Shown here: positions 34,778-43,663 of the stretch, piece after piece
How the letters are laid out: every line of letters begins with the position of its first letter
Position numbering within the stretch: position 1 is the first letter of the stretch
Assembly (NCBI RefSeq): GCF_011030405.1
Contig: NZ_JAAJTJ010000026.1
Coordinates: 1 to 64,000, forward strand
DNA from: Parapedobacter sp. SGR-10
GTDB taxonomy: Bacteria > Bacteroidota > Bacteroidia > Sphingobacteriales > Sphingobacteriaceae
Length of the DNA: 64,000 nt
Direction: 5' to 3'
Notes under the pieces: generated by a model
Seen by the model: only the letters and a program-made list of their open reading frames with translations
Databases searched by the model: none
Told to the model about the DNA's origin: nothing
Position numbers and translations under genes: made by a program

Positions 34778-34790
34778 ATCATAAAGATAG

Positions 34791-35390
34791 TTATTTTAAT
34801 ATTGATTTATAATGATCTTCATTTATATACCATTCGTCATCCTGCCAATAGAGTGGATCATCCTGTATATACGATACAATTCTTTCATGTTCCGCTTGAT
34901 CTCGGATGATGCGATCGTGGTAACGGGACTGCCAGGCAAAATCGGCGTGCATTAGTTTTGCTGATTTGGTAACACCGATTTTGAATCCACGGATAATGGA
35001 CGCTAGGTTCTTCGACTGTGGTCCGTATATATTGACCACGGGTTTGTACCTTGTGTGATCCGTTTGTAGAGACGCAAAATCTTGCGTCTCTACGTTGCCG
35101 TTGTTATCGGTATCCCCTTTATCAATCACCAGAATTCCGTGTATGTGGTTTGGCATCACGACAAATTCATCTAATATGACAAATGGAAAATGCACAGGTA
35201 TTTCCGACCAACATTGTTGTGCCATTTCTCCAATCTCCGACAACTGCACCATTCCATCTATGACTTTTCCGAAATACGGTATTCTACTTTTAGTACAGAT
35301 CGTGACGAAGTATGCCGCATCAGCACCATAGTCCCACCATGAGGCTCTGGCAGAGGATATACGGTATGTTTTCTGAAATAGGTTGGCCAT
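34791..35390 (-). CDS. REP-associated (RAYT-type) Y1 transposase, copy 1
   Basis: 199 residues of the IS200/RAYT single-stranded-DNA transposase family. The HUH motif is MPNHIHGI (His82 and His84) and the likely nucleophile is Tyr157 in [11 protein letters not shown]. The start [26 protein letters not shown] is the usual Bacteroidota RAYT beginning. Residues about 100-110 ([12 protein letters not shown]) are encoded by a family A palindrome (35066-35093) lying in frame inside the gene. No flanking IS ends were seen, as expected for domesticated RAYTs that act on REP palindromes. About 300 bp are nearly identical to copy 2 at 37147. Confidence 0.88.
   Translation of the reverse strand: MANLFQKTYRISSARASWWDYGADAAYFVTICTKSRIPYFGKVIDGMVQLSEIGEMAQQCWSEIPVHFPFVILDEFVVMPNHIHGILVIDKGDTDNNGNVETQDFASLQTDHTRYKPVVNIYGPQSKNLASIIRGFKIGVTKSAKLMHADFAWQSRYHDRIIRDQAEHERIVSYIQDDPLYWQDDEWYINEDHYKSILK
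35066..35093. repeat. family A palindrome inside RAYT copy 1
   Basis: GTAGAGACGCAAAA and a matching CTTGCGTCTCTAC arm form the palindrome, in frame within the transposase gene between its HUH motif and the catalytic tyrosine. Confidence 0.88.
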
Positions 35391-35723
35391 ATTTGATATC
35401 TATTTGTCCTATTTAAAGATAAGGGACAATTCTTGAAATGCAATAAATACTGCCATAAAGAGAGCATCTACGGACTCCACTGTGAGCATAGAATCAGAAT
35501 ATTCATCAAAAATTAACGTACTGTTCATGTATTGGTCACAAAAAATCCTTTACTTTATATGTGCACTAATACATTTGAACGATGAAAACGGTCATTTACT
35601 TCTTCCAAAAGATTGTCTTTCGCTTGTTTCTGACACGATTCAGCTCTTTCTATTCTCCGCTTAGATTCCATAAGATCTGATCGGAGGATAGCAAGTGGTC
35701 TCTTCAAAAATAAACTATGATCC
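35391..35723. other. 333-bp gap without recognisable gene
   Basis: Between the divergent RAYT copy 1 and the glucosidase. Short ORFs on both strands (for example a 60-codon plus-strand ORF at 35482) show no family features. No palindrome and no clear TAnnTTTG promoter were found. Confidence 0.5.
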
Positions 35724-37058
35724 ATGCTTTTAACTAAGGAAGCCTTTGGCGATGATTTCACATGGGGTGTTGCTACCGCGGCCTATCAAATAGAGGGTGC
35801 CAGCAGGGACGATGGCAAAGGCCTTTCGATCTGGGATGTTTTTGTACAGAAGAAAAACAAGATCTTCCAAAACCATCACGGCGATACGGCCTGCGATTTC
35901 TACCATCGCTATGTCGATGATCTGCATCTGATGGCTAGCCTGCATATTCCCAATTATAGGTTTTCCATTTCATGGAGCCGCATACTCCCCGGAGGTGTCG
36001 GGGAGGTCAATCCGCGAGGGATCGATTTCTACAATCGGCTTATCGATCTTTGCCTTGAGCTGGGTATCACCCCTTGGGTGACGCTGTATCATTGGGACCT
36101 GCCCCATGCGCTTGAAACGAAAGGAGGGTGGACAAACCGCGATATCAAGGAATGGTTTGGCCAGTATGTATCTATCTGTGTGCGGCATTTTGGGGACCGC
36201 GTAAAGAACTGGATCGTTTTGAACGAACCGACCGTATTTACCGCTGCCGGTTATTTTTTCGGTGTGCATGCCCCCGGCAGAAAGGGGCTCGATAATTTTC
36301 TGGCCGCTGTCCACCATACGGCACTTTCGCAGGCTCATGGCGCACGGGTGATCAAGTCACTACAGAAAGACAGTCACGTAGGGACAACTTTTTCGTGCTC
36401 CCACGTAGAACCTTATACGATGAGGGAGAAAGACGTGGTGGCTGCCAGAAAAGCAGATACACTGCTCAATCGCTTGTTTGTAGAACCTTTATTGGGTATG
36501 GGCTATCCCACGGCCGAAATCAAGGTGCTGAATAGAGTGGAGAGATACATGAAGCAACACGATGAGAAAGACTTGATTTTCGACATGGATTTTGTCGGTG
36601 TCCAGAATTATACACGCGAGGTGGTCCGGCATGCTACTTTTGTCCCTTTTCTACAGGCAAAGATCGTGAGTGCACGCAAGCGCAACGTGGAGCTGACCTC
36701 CATGAATTGGGAGGTCTATCCGGAATCTCTCTATCATATCTTGAAAAAATTTCAGGCGTATGACAACATTCCTCCCCTGATCATTACTGAAAATGGCGCA
36801 GCCTTTACCGATCAGGTAGAGTATAATCAAGTAGAAGACCCCAGAAGGCTAAACTATATCCAGCAAGCTATCGAGCAGGTATTTCGGGCGAAGCAGGAAG
36901 GCGTAGCAGTCAAAGGGTATTTCGTATGGACATTTCTTGACAACTTCGAATGGGCCGAAGGGTACCATCCCAGATTTGGATTGGTATACGTGGACTTCAA
37001 GAGCCAGCAGCGTATCGTAAAATCATCGGGACATTGGTATGCCGATTTTCTTAAATAG
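35724..37058 (+). CDS. glycoside hydrolase family 1 beta-glucosidase
   Basis: 444 residues, the normal GH1 length. N-terminal signature FTWGVATAAYQIEGA at about 12-26; the acid/base glutamate is E168 in VLNEPTVF and the nucleophile is the Glu of ITENGAAF near 356; the C-terminal FVWTFLDNFEWAEGYHPRFGL aglycone/glucose-binding loop is intact. No signal peptide, so it acts on imported beta-glucosides or cellobiose in the cytosol. It stands alone, bracketed by two RAYT genes on the opposite strand, with no transporter or SusCD pair nearby. Confidence 0.95.
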   Translation: MLLTKEAFGDDFTWGVATAAYQIEGASRDDGKGLSIWDVFVQKKNKIFQNHHGDTACDFYHRYVDDLHLMASLHIPNYRFSISWSRILPGGVGEVNPRGIDFYNRLIDLCLELGITPWVTLYHWDLPHALETKGGWTNRDIKEWFGQYVSICVRHFGDRVKNWIVLNEPTVFTAAGYFFGVHAPGRKGLDNFLAAVHHTALSQAHGARVIKSLQKDSHVGTTFSCSHVEPYTMREKDVVAARKADTLLNRLFVEPLLGMGYPTAEIKVLNRVERYMKQHDEKDLIFDMDFVGVQNYTREVVRHATFVPFLQAKIVSARKRNVELTSMNWEVYPESLYHILKKFQAYDNIPPLIITENGAAFTDQVEYNQVEDPRRLNYIQQAIEQVFRAKQEGVAVKGYFVWTFLDNFEWAEGYHPRFGLVYVDFKSQQRIVKSSGHWYADFLK

Positions 37059-37146
37059 ATGGGGCTTTATGTAATGATGTTCCGGGTTCATTTTTCTACG
37101 TTCGGTCTTTCAAAATAACAGCTATACACGAATATACACAATCAGT

Positions 37147-37716
37147 CTACACATACATTTCATCCTGTCCCCAATTAATGGGGTTGTCTTGGATGTATGA
37201 TGTGATACGTTCATGTTCAGCCTGATCACGGATTATCCGATCGTGGTATCGGGGTTGCCAGGAGAAATTGGCGTGTATCACCCTTGCTGATTTGGTTACC
37301 CCGATTTTGAATCCACGGATAATGGACGCTAGGTTCTTCGACTGTGGTCCGTATATATTGACCACGGGTTTGTACCTTGTGTGATCCGTTTGTAGAGACG
37401 CAAAATCTTGCGTCTCTACGTTGCCGTTGTTATCGGTATTCCCTTTATCAATCACCAGAATTCCGTGTATGTGGTTTGGCATCACGACAAATTCATCTAA
37501 TATGACAAATGGAAAATGCACAGGTATTTCCGACCAACATTGTTGTGCCATTTCTCCAATCTCCGACAACTGCACCATTCCATCTATGACTTTTCCGAAA
37601 TATGGCATTCTATCTTTAGTACAGATCGTGACATAGTATGCTGCATCAGTACCATAGTCCCACCATTGTGCTCTTGCGGAGGGGATGCGGTATCTATTCT
37701 TATAGAGATCGGTCAT
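37147..37716 (-). CDS. REP-associated (RAYT-type) Y1 transposase, copy 2
   Basis: 189 residues. HUH motif MPNHIHGI at about 80-86 and tyrosine in [12 protein letters not shown] near 157, as in copy 1. The DNA from about 37309 to 37600 differs from copy 1 at only a handful of positions (one in roughly 280 bp), whereas N-terminal (TDLYKNRYRIPSARAQWW) and C-terminal (KSARVIHANFSWQ) parts are clearly diverged. The family A palindrome is again in frame. It is convergent with the glucosidase gene, 88 bp away. Confidence 0.88.
   Translation of the reverse strand: MTDLYKNRYRIPSARAQWWDYGTDAAYYVTICTKDRMPYFGKVIDGMVQLSEIGEMAQQCWSEIPVHFPFVILDEFVVMPNHIHGILVIDKGNTDNNGNVETQDFASLQTDHTRYKPVVNIYGPQSKNLASIIRGFKIGVTKSARVIHANFSWQPRYHDRIIRDQAEHERITSYIQDNPINWGQDEMYV
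37392..37419. repeat. family A palindrome inside RAYT copy 2
   Basis: Identical to the palindrome at 35066-35093 and in the same frame of the gene. Confidence 0.88.
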
Positions 37717-37775
37717 GCTAGGTCCTGTTGGTCACACTAAAGTTAGCAAACAGTCCCTTGAAAAACAAATATCTT

Positions 37776-37970
37776 TCACTGCTTATTTCCGTTATGGGAA
37801 ATCTCACCACCGTTATCATTGATCATCTTTTTCTTCATTATAAACACAATCCCCGACGTACCTCCCGTACCCGAATATGTATCTGTTCGTTCGAGTGTTT
37901 CCACTAGCTCAAATCCATTTTTGACCATATGGTTCAATATAGCTGCGTATGATTTCTCGTTCGTGATCAG
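37776..37970 (-). pseudogene. DUF4177-like C-terminal fragment
   Basis: A minus-strand frame with no standard start reads LITNEKSYAAILNHMVKN GFELVETLERTD followed by TYSGTGGTSGIVFIMKKK. The pattern LNxMxxxGxELVxT...GTSGxxFIxKK is that of DUF4177-type small proteins, but their N-terminal strand is missing because the frame is closed by stops just upstream. It overlaps the end of the small membrane-protein ORF by 4 bp. Either a CTG/TTG start is used or it is a remnant; I favour a remnant. Confidence 0.4.
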
Positions 37971-38191
37971 AGTGTTTCATTAGGATGATCTTTTTCGTTT
38001 ACTTCGTTCCATTGGAATTTATCATTTAACTTTTTGATAAATCGTTCTCTATTAAGTGTTTCATCAAATACATAAGTAGGTATTAGGCTAGCTAGCCACA
38101 GAAAAAGGGAAGACCAATTGGAGAAGTCAAATACGACACTCACTATACCTGTGATCATAAAAAAGATAAACCCTAGCAATGAATAGTACAC
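37967..38191 (-). CDS. small membrane protein, probably 5' truncated
   Basis: 74 residues starting with a GTG at 38191. Two hydrophobic helices (YYSLLGFIFFMITGIVSVVF and SSLFLWLASLIPTYVF) followed by a charged tail (ETLNRERFIKKLNDKFQWNEVN). The first helix begins right at the start codon and the reading frame breaks where the neighbouring receptor fragment begins, so the original start was probably lost at the junction. Family not recognised. Confidence 0.5.
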   Translation of the reverse strand: MYYSLLGFIFFMITGIVSVVFDFSNWSSLFLWLASLIPTYVFDETLNRERFIKKLNDKFQWNEVNEKDHPNETL

Positions 38192-39252
38192 AAGTGAGCC
38201 TCACCCCAAAACTAAACGTAGCTGCGGCCTATGGCATATCGGCAAAATCACCTACTCTGGCTCAGATCTATCCGACACCGGCATGGCTGGACATCCCGCT
38301 CGTAACCGCTACGAGTACCCAATATAGCCCGGTCTACCTGGTGTACACGCACAAGATGCAGACCTCCAACCTCGATCTGAAGCCCATGCGCAACTCACAG
38401 GCCGAAATTAACCTAGGCTACAACGAAAAATCATTCAGTGCACGCTTGAATGCCTACTACAAAAATGTACGCGATGGCTTCAATAGCCGAGCAAACTACA
38501 TGAATATCACCGTACCTGTGTACGACTACTATGCCGATGATGATCTCCAGAAAATCGTCTACCAACAGACAGGAGACTATAAGACTATAAAAGACATCAC
38601 GTACAACACGATCGAGAATACCGAAAGCTCGTATACATACGGCTTTGACTGGTCAGTATCCATACCTCGCATCCCGTATATCCACACCTCGCTGTCGACC
38701 AGCACCTCGTACATCATTTCCAAAGAAAACAATGTCGGCAATTACGATGCACTGTACCTCAAGACACCGGTAAGCTATCAGGGCAACAATATATGGTATG
38801 TGTTATACGATCCCCAATTGTATAGCAAGAGGTATATACTCACCAGCAAGCTCAATACCACGACACATATACCTAAGTTGGGATTCGTCATCATGACCAA
38901 CACGGATATCTTTTGGAAGAACAACTATGGTTCTCTGCATAAGAACGAATATCAGGAAGCTCTAGGTTATCTGGATCAAGACATGCATATGGTATTCATA
39001 GAGCGTGGGAATGGTCCCAGTCTGCCTCCGAGGAATATTGAACTAACAAGCGGTGCACAGAAAATAATATATGCCAACTTTTCCTTGTCCGTCGCCAAGG
39101 AGATCGGCAAAAAGATCCGTATAGCGATCACGACATATAATACGTTCAACAGCCTATTGAATCGCGCTGACAAGACGGGCAACGGCGTGGAGCAGATCGT
39201 CTCCTACAACGCGCCCCTGAGCATAACCGGGGGAATCAGCCTTAAATTGTAA
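38179..39252 (+). pseudogene. C-terminal barrel fragment of a TonB-dependent receptor
   Basis: 357 residues of outer-membrane barrel only: LTPKLNVAAAYGISAKSPTLAQIYP, a strand and loop typical of the second half of TonB-dependent receptors, several Tyr-rich strands, and a terminal ISLKL ending. The signal peptide, carboxypeptidase-like domain, plug and first half of the barrel (400-500 residues) are absent and no other ORF upstream supplies them. The coding sequence breaks at about 38184-38200, where it abuts a small truncated minus-strand gene. The first gene of an operon with DUF4876, barrel and peroxidase genes; an intact receptor would have imported a substrate for this set. Confidence 0.8.
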
Positions 39253-39273
39253 CTATCATAAAAATAATCATAT

Positions 39274-40641
39274 ATGAAAACAAATCAAATCCTAATCTTA
39301 GTGTTGGCGGTATTTTTCACCGTCGCGAGCTGTAAAAAAGACGATGTTAACGAAGCAAGGCCCGTCGATATCGCTGTGCAGCTGACCGTAAATGAAGAAG
39401 AAGTCTGGTTTGACGTGCCCTATGAGGATGCCGTGATCAAACTCGTCAACAAAAGCAATGGCCAAACCTATGATGTCAAGGCCGATACAGATGGTAAAAT
39501 ACTATTGCATCAATTGGTGCCCGGTATCTATGACATCAATGTGACCTTGACTATTCCGGCGGAGACGTACGCCGAGCTGACAGGGGTGAATAGGGAAGAC
39601 GATTTTACGTTAAACTATACGGTGAGCAGTCAAAGCTTTTATCAGAATCAGGAGATCACGGTAAAACTTATTGCCGCCGAGACGGTAGGTGGTTTTGTCA
39701 TCAAGCAGATCTACTATGTAGGGTCACATACCAAAGATGCTGCCTTGAATCGCGACAATTTTATCGAAATCTATAACAATACAGATGAGACCCTCTACGC
39801 GGACAGTCTGTTGATCGTGCTGGCATATGGCAAACCAAACAAGAATAACGATGAATATTCATTGCCCAACAACCAGTTCGACTGGAGCGAATCCATCGGG
39901 ATGAATGTGTCGGATGATGCCAATGAGGACTATGTCTATGCCAAGGGAATATTCATGATCCCGAGCGACGGCACGGGCAAAAAATACCCGGTATTGCCCG
40001 GCAAGAGCTTCGTTCTGGCCGGATCGGCACTGAACCATGCCGGATCCTATGTCAATAACAATGGCGTAACTATCGGTGCACAGAAGCCTGAACTGACTGT
40101 GGACCTGACCGGTGCCGACTTTGAAGCGTGGCTCCTGCCGTACGAACAAAAGCTGGACCCGGAAGCAACTCCTTTTGCTAATGATGTGGACAATGTCGAT
40201 GTGCCAAACGTAGAGGTGTTTTTTAAACTGAGCATGAATGATATGTACTTCCCTCCCCAAGCCCGCGAATCGTTTGTGCTGATGAAGGTGGATCAGAGCT
40301 TTGATCTGAACAATATAGCTGCGTTTGCCACACCTATCACCCGGACTATCACGGATAAGACGACAAAGTACCCGCAGTTGCCGGCCAGATATATCATCGA
40401 TGCGGTAGAGATAGAACAATATGAGGTCAGTGATCGTATTCCGCGCCGGTTGCCTTTGCGGTTTGATGCCGGAGCGACCTCAGTCCCTGGTGGCCCGTAT
40501 TCCAGCCAGTCCATTATACGCAAGACCCTCAAGACGGTCAATGGACGCCGGATATTGAAGGATACCAACAACTCGACAAACGATTTTGGCTATTTTACCA
40601 AGGCCAATCCGTACAAAGGCGATGATTCTTTCATGGACTGA
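39274..40641 (+). CDS. DUF4876-family lipoprotein
   Basis: 455 residues; lipobox FTVASC (Cys20). Residues about 30-125 form a carboxypeptidase-like regulatory beta-sandwich (VIKLVNKSNGQTYDVKADTDGKILLHQLVPGIYDINVTL). The body starting GGFVIKQIYYVGSHTKDAALNRDNFIEIYNN is the DUF4876 domain, a lamin-tail-like surface domain. In Bacteroidota this family is encoded with a TonB receptor, as here (21 bp after the receptor fragment), and probably works as its SusD-like surface partner. Its downstream gene starts 3 bp after its stop. Confidence 0.85.
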   Translation: MKTNQILILVLAVFFTVASCKKDDVNEARPVDIAVQLTVNEEEVWFDVPYEDAVIKLVNKSNGQTYDVKADTDGKILLHQLVPGIYDINVTLTIPAETYAELTGVNREDDFTLNYTVSSQSFYQNQEITVKLIAAETVGGFVIKQIYYVGSHTKDAALNRDNFIEIYNNTDETLYADSLLIVLAYGKPNKNNDEYSLPNNQFDWSESIGMNVSDDANEDYVYAKGIFMIPSDGTGKKYPVLPGKSFVLAGSALNHAGSYVNNNGVTIGAQKPELTVDLTGADFEAWLLPYEQKLDPEATPFANDVDNVDVPNVEVFFKLSMNDMYFPPQARESFVLMKVDQSFDLNNIAAFATPITRTITDKTTKYPQLPARYIIDAVEIEQYEVSDRIPRRLPLRFDAGATSVPGGPYSSQSIIRKTLKTVNGRRILKDTNNSTNDFGYFTKANPYKGDDSFMD

Positions 40642-40644
40642 TGA

Positions 40645-42204
40645 ATGAGAGCTTTCTTCATGGCTATAGGATTATTGTGCTGTTCTACTTTGGGGCTGTC
40701 CCAAGGTAGAACAGATTCACTGTACGTGTTTGAGCAGAATCGAGATTGGATAAGCAGATCTATCCTTTCGCCCATATTTACGACTGGAGCGGAAACAGAC
40801 AGCTACGGGGTACTACAACTCAACCAGCAGTACGACCGTGGTGGTCTGCGTATGGCCCAACAGGCCTACGACAAGCGTGTGATCGGTTTTACGGCCAAAG
40901 GGTTCAATCGGTTGGGGCGGTTCAAGATCGGGGCGATCTTCCAATTCAACAATCAGCAGGAGGATAGCCTGTCCAATAGCCTGCGCAATGACCTGGATCC
41001 CTTGACTACCTACTATCCATACGCGTCCAAAAGCGGGCATTACCGTAGGCAGAATTATATCCTGAATGCCTCGGTAGATTATCGGCTGAATAGATACCTG
41101 TCTCCGTATATCCATATAGACTACCACAAGCACTGGACTGCGGGTACCGTAGATCCCAGGCTCAAGTCCGACCGCTTTATCGTCAAGGTAAAGCCCGGCA
41201 TAGCGGTACACGTCGGAAACCACGATGCCGCCGCTTTCATCAATCTGGGTAGGGCCGACGAGACCGTCAAGGTGGACTATATCAACGATAATTTTAAATT
41301 TGCATCCTTATATCCCGAGCGGATATATTACCCTAGCTATGGCTATGGATATAGTGGCCCCTCTAGAGACAGTGCTACCAATTATAAGTACGATACATAC
41401 AAGGGATTCGGTGTGTCCTATCAGGTACGGTTGCACAAACTGATCGTACAGGCCGAATATAGCTATGAGTACTATCACAATACGAATCAGTATTATTCCA
41501 AGTCTTCTGCGCAGTATACAGGGCCGAGGGCTATCTTTAACCTATACAATTCTCATGCTGCGGTGAACGTGCTGTTCCGGTCATCTGACCGTGCACAGCA
41601 TACTTTGTCATTGGCATACGGCAATAGCAATGGCTATGACGGTTCGCTCCCGGTGACGAAGAGCCTCAAGATCGTCAACTATAGAGTAGATGAAAGAAAT
41701 GCCGGTATGCGCTATAGTGTACAATTGGACAAAGCGAAGACCTTTGCAAAAGAGTTTGGAGCTGCCGTCGGGTATGGAATTATAGACCGAAAGGACCTGC
41801 TTTCGGATGTACAGTTGGATGCTGCGACCCTGAGGCTACAGGTATTTGCCAATCTATACTTACGTCAGGGAATCCGCGATACATACAAACTAGGGCTGAG
41901 TCCCTATATAGCAAGGCCGGGAGATGTCAACTTCAGGTACAATGCGTTGGCCACGACAGATTTTGTGAGGAATGTCGTCAATACAGACTACCATTACTAC
42001 CGCTTACAGAAGTCGGGAATCGTATTCGATGCCGAGTACATGACTCGGCTATTTGGAAAAAATAACATCGGGTTTTACGGGGGAGTAGACTACTCCTGGT
42101 CCGACAAGAGTGCCTTGGATGACAACTTCTTGCCGGCCTTTGATCCGAGCGGACAGCGGACAGATATTAATTTGGGTGTGCGTATGTATATCAATGCTCG
42201 CTAA
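40645..42204 (+). CDS. outer-membrane barrel protein (DUF6850-like)
   Basis: 519 residues with a signal peptide ending near TLGLSQ. The whole length has strand patterning with many Tyr residues (NYILNASVDYRLNRYLSPYIHIDYHKHW, QRTDINLGVRMYINAR) and the C-terminus resembles a barrel end. The order receptor, DUF4876, this barrel, di-heme peroxidase is one I associate with Bacteroidota iron or metal uptake loci, where this family has the domain number DUF6850; assignment is from memory of the pattern. Starts 3 bp after the DUF4876 gene, so translationally coupled. Confidence 0.7.
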   Translation: MRAFFMAIGLLCCSTLGLSQGRTDSLYVFEQNRDWISRSILSPIFTTGAETDSYGVLQLNQQYDRGGLRMAQQAYDKRVIGFTAKGFNRLGRFKIGAIFQFNNQQEDSLSNSLRNDLDPLTTYYPYASKSGHYRRQNYILNASVDYRLNRYLSPYIHIDYHKHWTAGTVDPRLKSDRFIVKVKPGIAVHVGNHDAAAFINLGRADETVKVDYINDNFKFASLYPERIYYPSYGYGYSGPSRDSATNYKYDTYKGFGVSYQVRLHKLIVQAEYSYEYYHNTNQYYSKSSAQYTGPRAIFNLYNSHAAVNVLFRSSDRAQHTLSLAYGNSNGYDGSLPVTKSLKIVNYRVDERNAGMRYSVQLDKAKTFAKEFGAAVGYGIIDRKDLLSDVQLDAATLRLQVFANLYLRQGIRDTYKLGLSPYIARPGDVNFRYNALATTDFVRNVVNTDYHYYRLQKSGIVFDAEYMTRLFGKNNIGFYGGVDYSWSDKSALDDNFLPAFDPSGQRTDINLGVRMYINAR

Positions 42205-42245
42205 TCCATACCTTTGTCTAGCGATATGGTGTCATAAAGAGAGAG

Positions 42246-43385
42246 ATGAAAAAAATATATGTCATAGCATTATTAGGTTTATTGATGCTTCTTAGTATCT
42301 CATTTGGGTCATGGAACCTAATCCGCGATGGGGCCCAGGACTCTTTGCGGGCTGTCTATGCACGCCCGGTAGCCGAGTGGCCTAAGCCCTCCATTGATAC
42401 AGGAGTGATGTGGGAAGAGTTTGCACCGCTACCCAACTTTGACACCTCCTATTTCCGAATGATGGAGCAGGCGGATGTGATCTTGGGGCGTATGCTTTTC
42501 TTCGATCCGAGGCTCTCCGGATCCAATCAGATATCGTGCAGTACCTGTCACAACCCACAGACTTCCTGGGCAGACAAGCTGTCCACCTCGGTCGGTCATG
42601 ACCACCAGACGGGCAGTAGAAATACGCTGAGCCTGCTCAATGTGCATGCACGTAAGACTTTCTTTTGGGATGGCCGTGCCACAACCTTGGAGGAGCAGGT
42701 CAAAAGCCCGATCCAAGCGCACGACGAAATGGCTATGGATCCCACTAAATTGCCCAGAAAACTAAGAAAAATAAAGGGCTATCGTACATTGGTCAAAAAT
42801 GCATACGGCACAGAAAAGATAACTTTTGACCATATCGCGCAGGCATTAGCAGCCTTTCAGCGGACGATCAGTAGCCGTCAGAGTAGATTTGACCGCTTCC
42901 TGAAAGGCGAATACAAGATGTTGACGGATCAGGAGATACAGGGTATGCATCTCTTCCGAACCAAGGCAAGATGCATGAACTGCCATCATGGACAGTATCT
43001 CACCGATGAACAATTCCACAATATAGGGCTGACCTACTATAAGCGCAAGTACGAGGACCTCGGAAGGTACAATGTCACCGGTCATCCGGATGATGTCGGC
43101 AAGTTCCGTACGCCCTCGCTTCGGGATATCATGAATACAGACCCTTGGATGCACAATGGCCTCTTTGACAATATCACCGGTCTGATGAACATGTACAACA
43201 GTGGGATGCAAATGAATACGGCCAAGCCGGAAGTCAAAGCTGCGGACCCACTGGCGCCCGTGACGGATCCCTTGATGAAACCCCTGAAATTGACCAAAGG
43301 AGAGATACGGGACGTGATCGCCTTTCTCCAAGCGGTCACGGCGACAGAATATAAGATGAGACGGCCCACAGAATTGCCAAAGTAA
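42246..43385 (+). CDS. di-heme cytochrome c peroxidase (CcpA/MauG family)
   Basis: 379 residues. N-terminal signal/anchor helix (YVIALLGLLMLLSISFGSW). Two CxxCH haem sites: CSTCH at 98-102 and CMNCH near 243-247; also GRMLFFDPRLSGSNQISC and FRTPSLRDI, hallmark sequences of bacterial di-haem peroxidases. It reduces H2O2 to water in the periplasm using electrons from cytochrome c, or in MauG-type members carries out other oxidations. Last gene of the receptor/DUF4876/barrel operon, 41 bp after the barrel gene. Confidence 0.92.
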   Translation: MKKIYVIALLGLLMLLSISFGSWNLIRDGAQDSLRAVYARPVAEWPKPSIDTGVMWEEFAPLPNFDTSYFRMMEQADVILGRMLFFDPRLSGSNQISCSTCHNPQTSWADKLSTSVGHDHQTGSRNTLSLLNVHARKTFFWDGRATTLEEQVKSPIQAHDEMAMDPTKLPRKLRKIKGYRTLVKNAYGTEKITFDHIAQALAAFQRTISSRQSRFDRFLKGEYKMLTDQEIQGMHLFRTKARCMNCHHGQYLTDEQFHNIGLTYYKRKYEDLGRYNVTGHPDDVGKFRTPSLRDIMNTDPWMHNGLFDNITGLMNMYNSGMQMNTAKPEVKAADPLAPVTDPLMKPLKLTKGEIRDVIAFLQAVTATEYKMRRPTELPK

Positions 43386-43630
43386 GATGTATCTGCTCTT
43401 AAAGTATTTTTGGTCTAGATTTTCTTCCATGAGCATTGTATTGTATCAAGAATACAGCGCGTATATCGAGAGCCTGTTCCAAAGACAGAATGGGCCTCCA
43501 TTGTGCCTGTATACCCGGTGCAGGGGTAAGTAGTACAATTCACTAGCCGATAGTTGTGGTGCATGTCTCCATATTTGCCATCGGCTTGATAACCTTCAAT
43601 ATCATTTCCCTATATTTCCACTTTTTTGTG

Positions 43631-43638
43631 TAAGTTTG
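43631..43638 (+). promoter_or_regulatory. candidate -7 box of the sugar-kinase gene (TAAGTTTG)
   Basis: TAAGTTTG matches TAnnTTTG and lies 25 bp before the ATG at 43664. No TTG at the right distance upstream, so only the -7 half is supported. The rest of the 278-bp gap after the peroxidase shows nothing recognisable. Confidence 0.4.
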
Positions 43639-43663
43639 AGGTAATAAAAGTAAGGAACAAATT

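Noticed and set aside
35555..35761. Minus-strand ORF overlapping the glucosidase start
   Set aside because: Overlaps the conserved N-terminus of GH1 and has no recognisable content.
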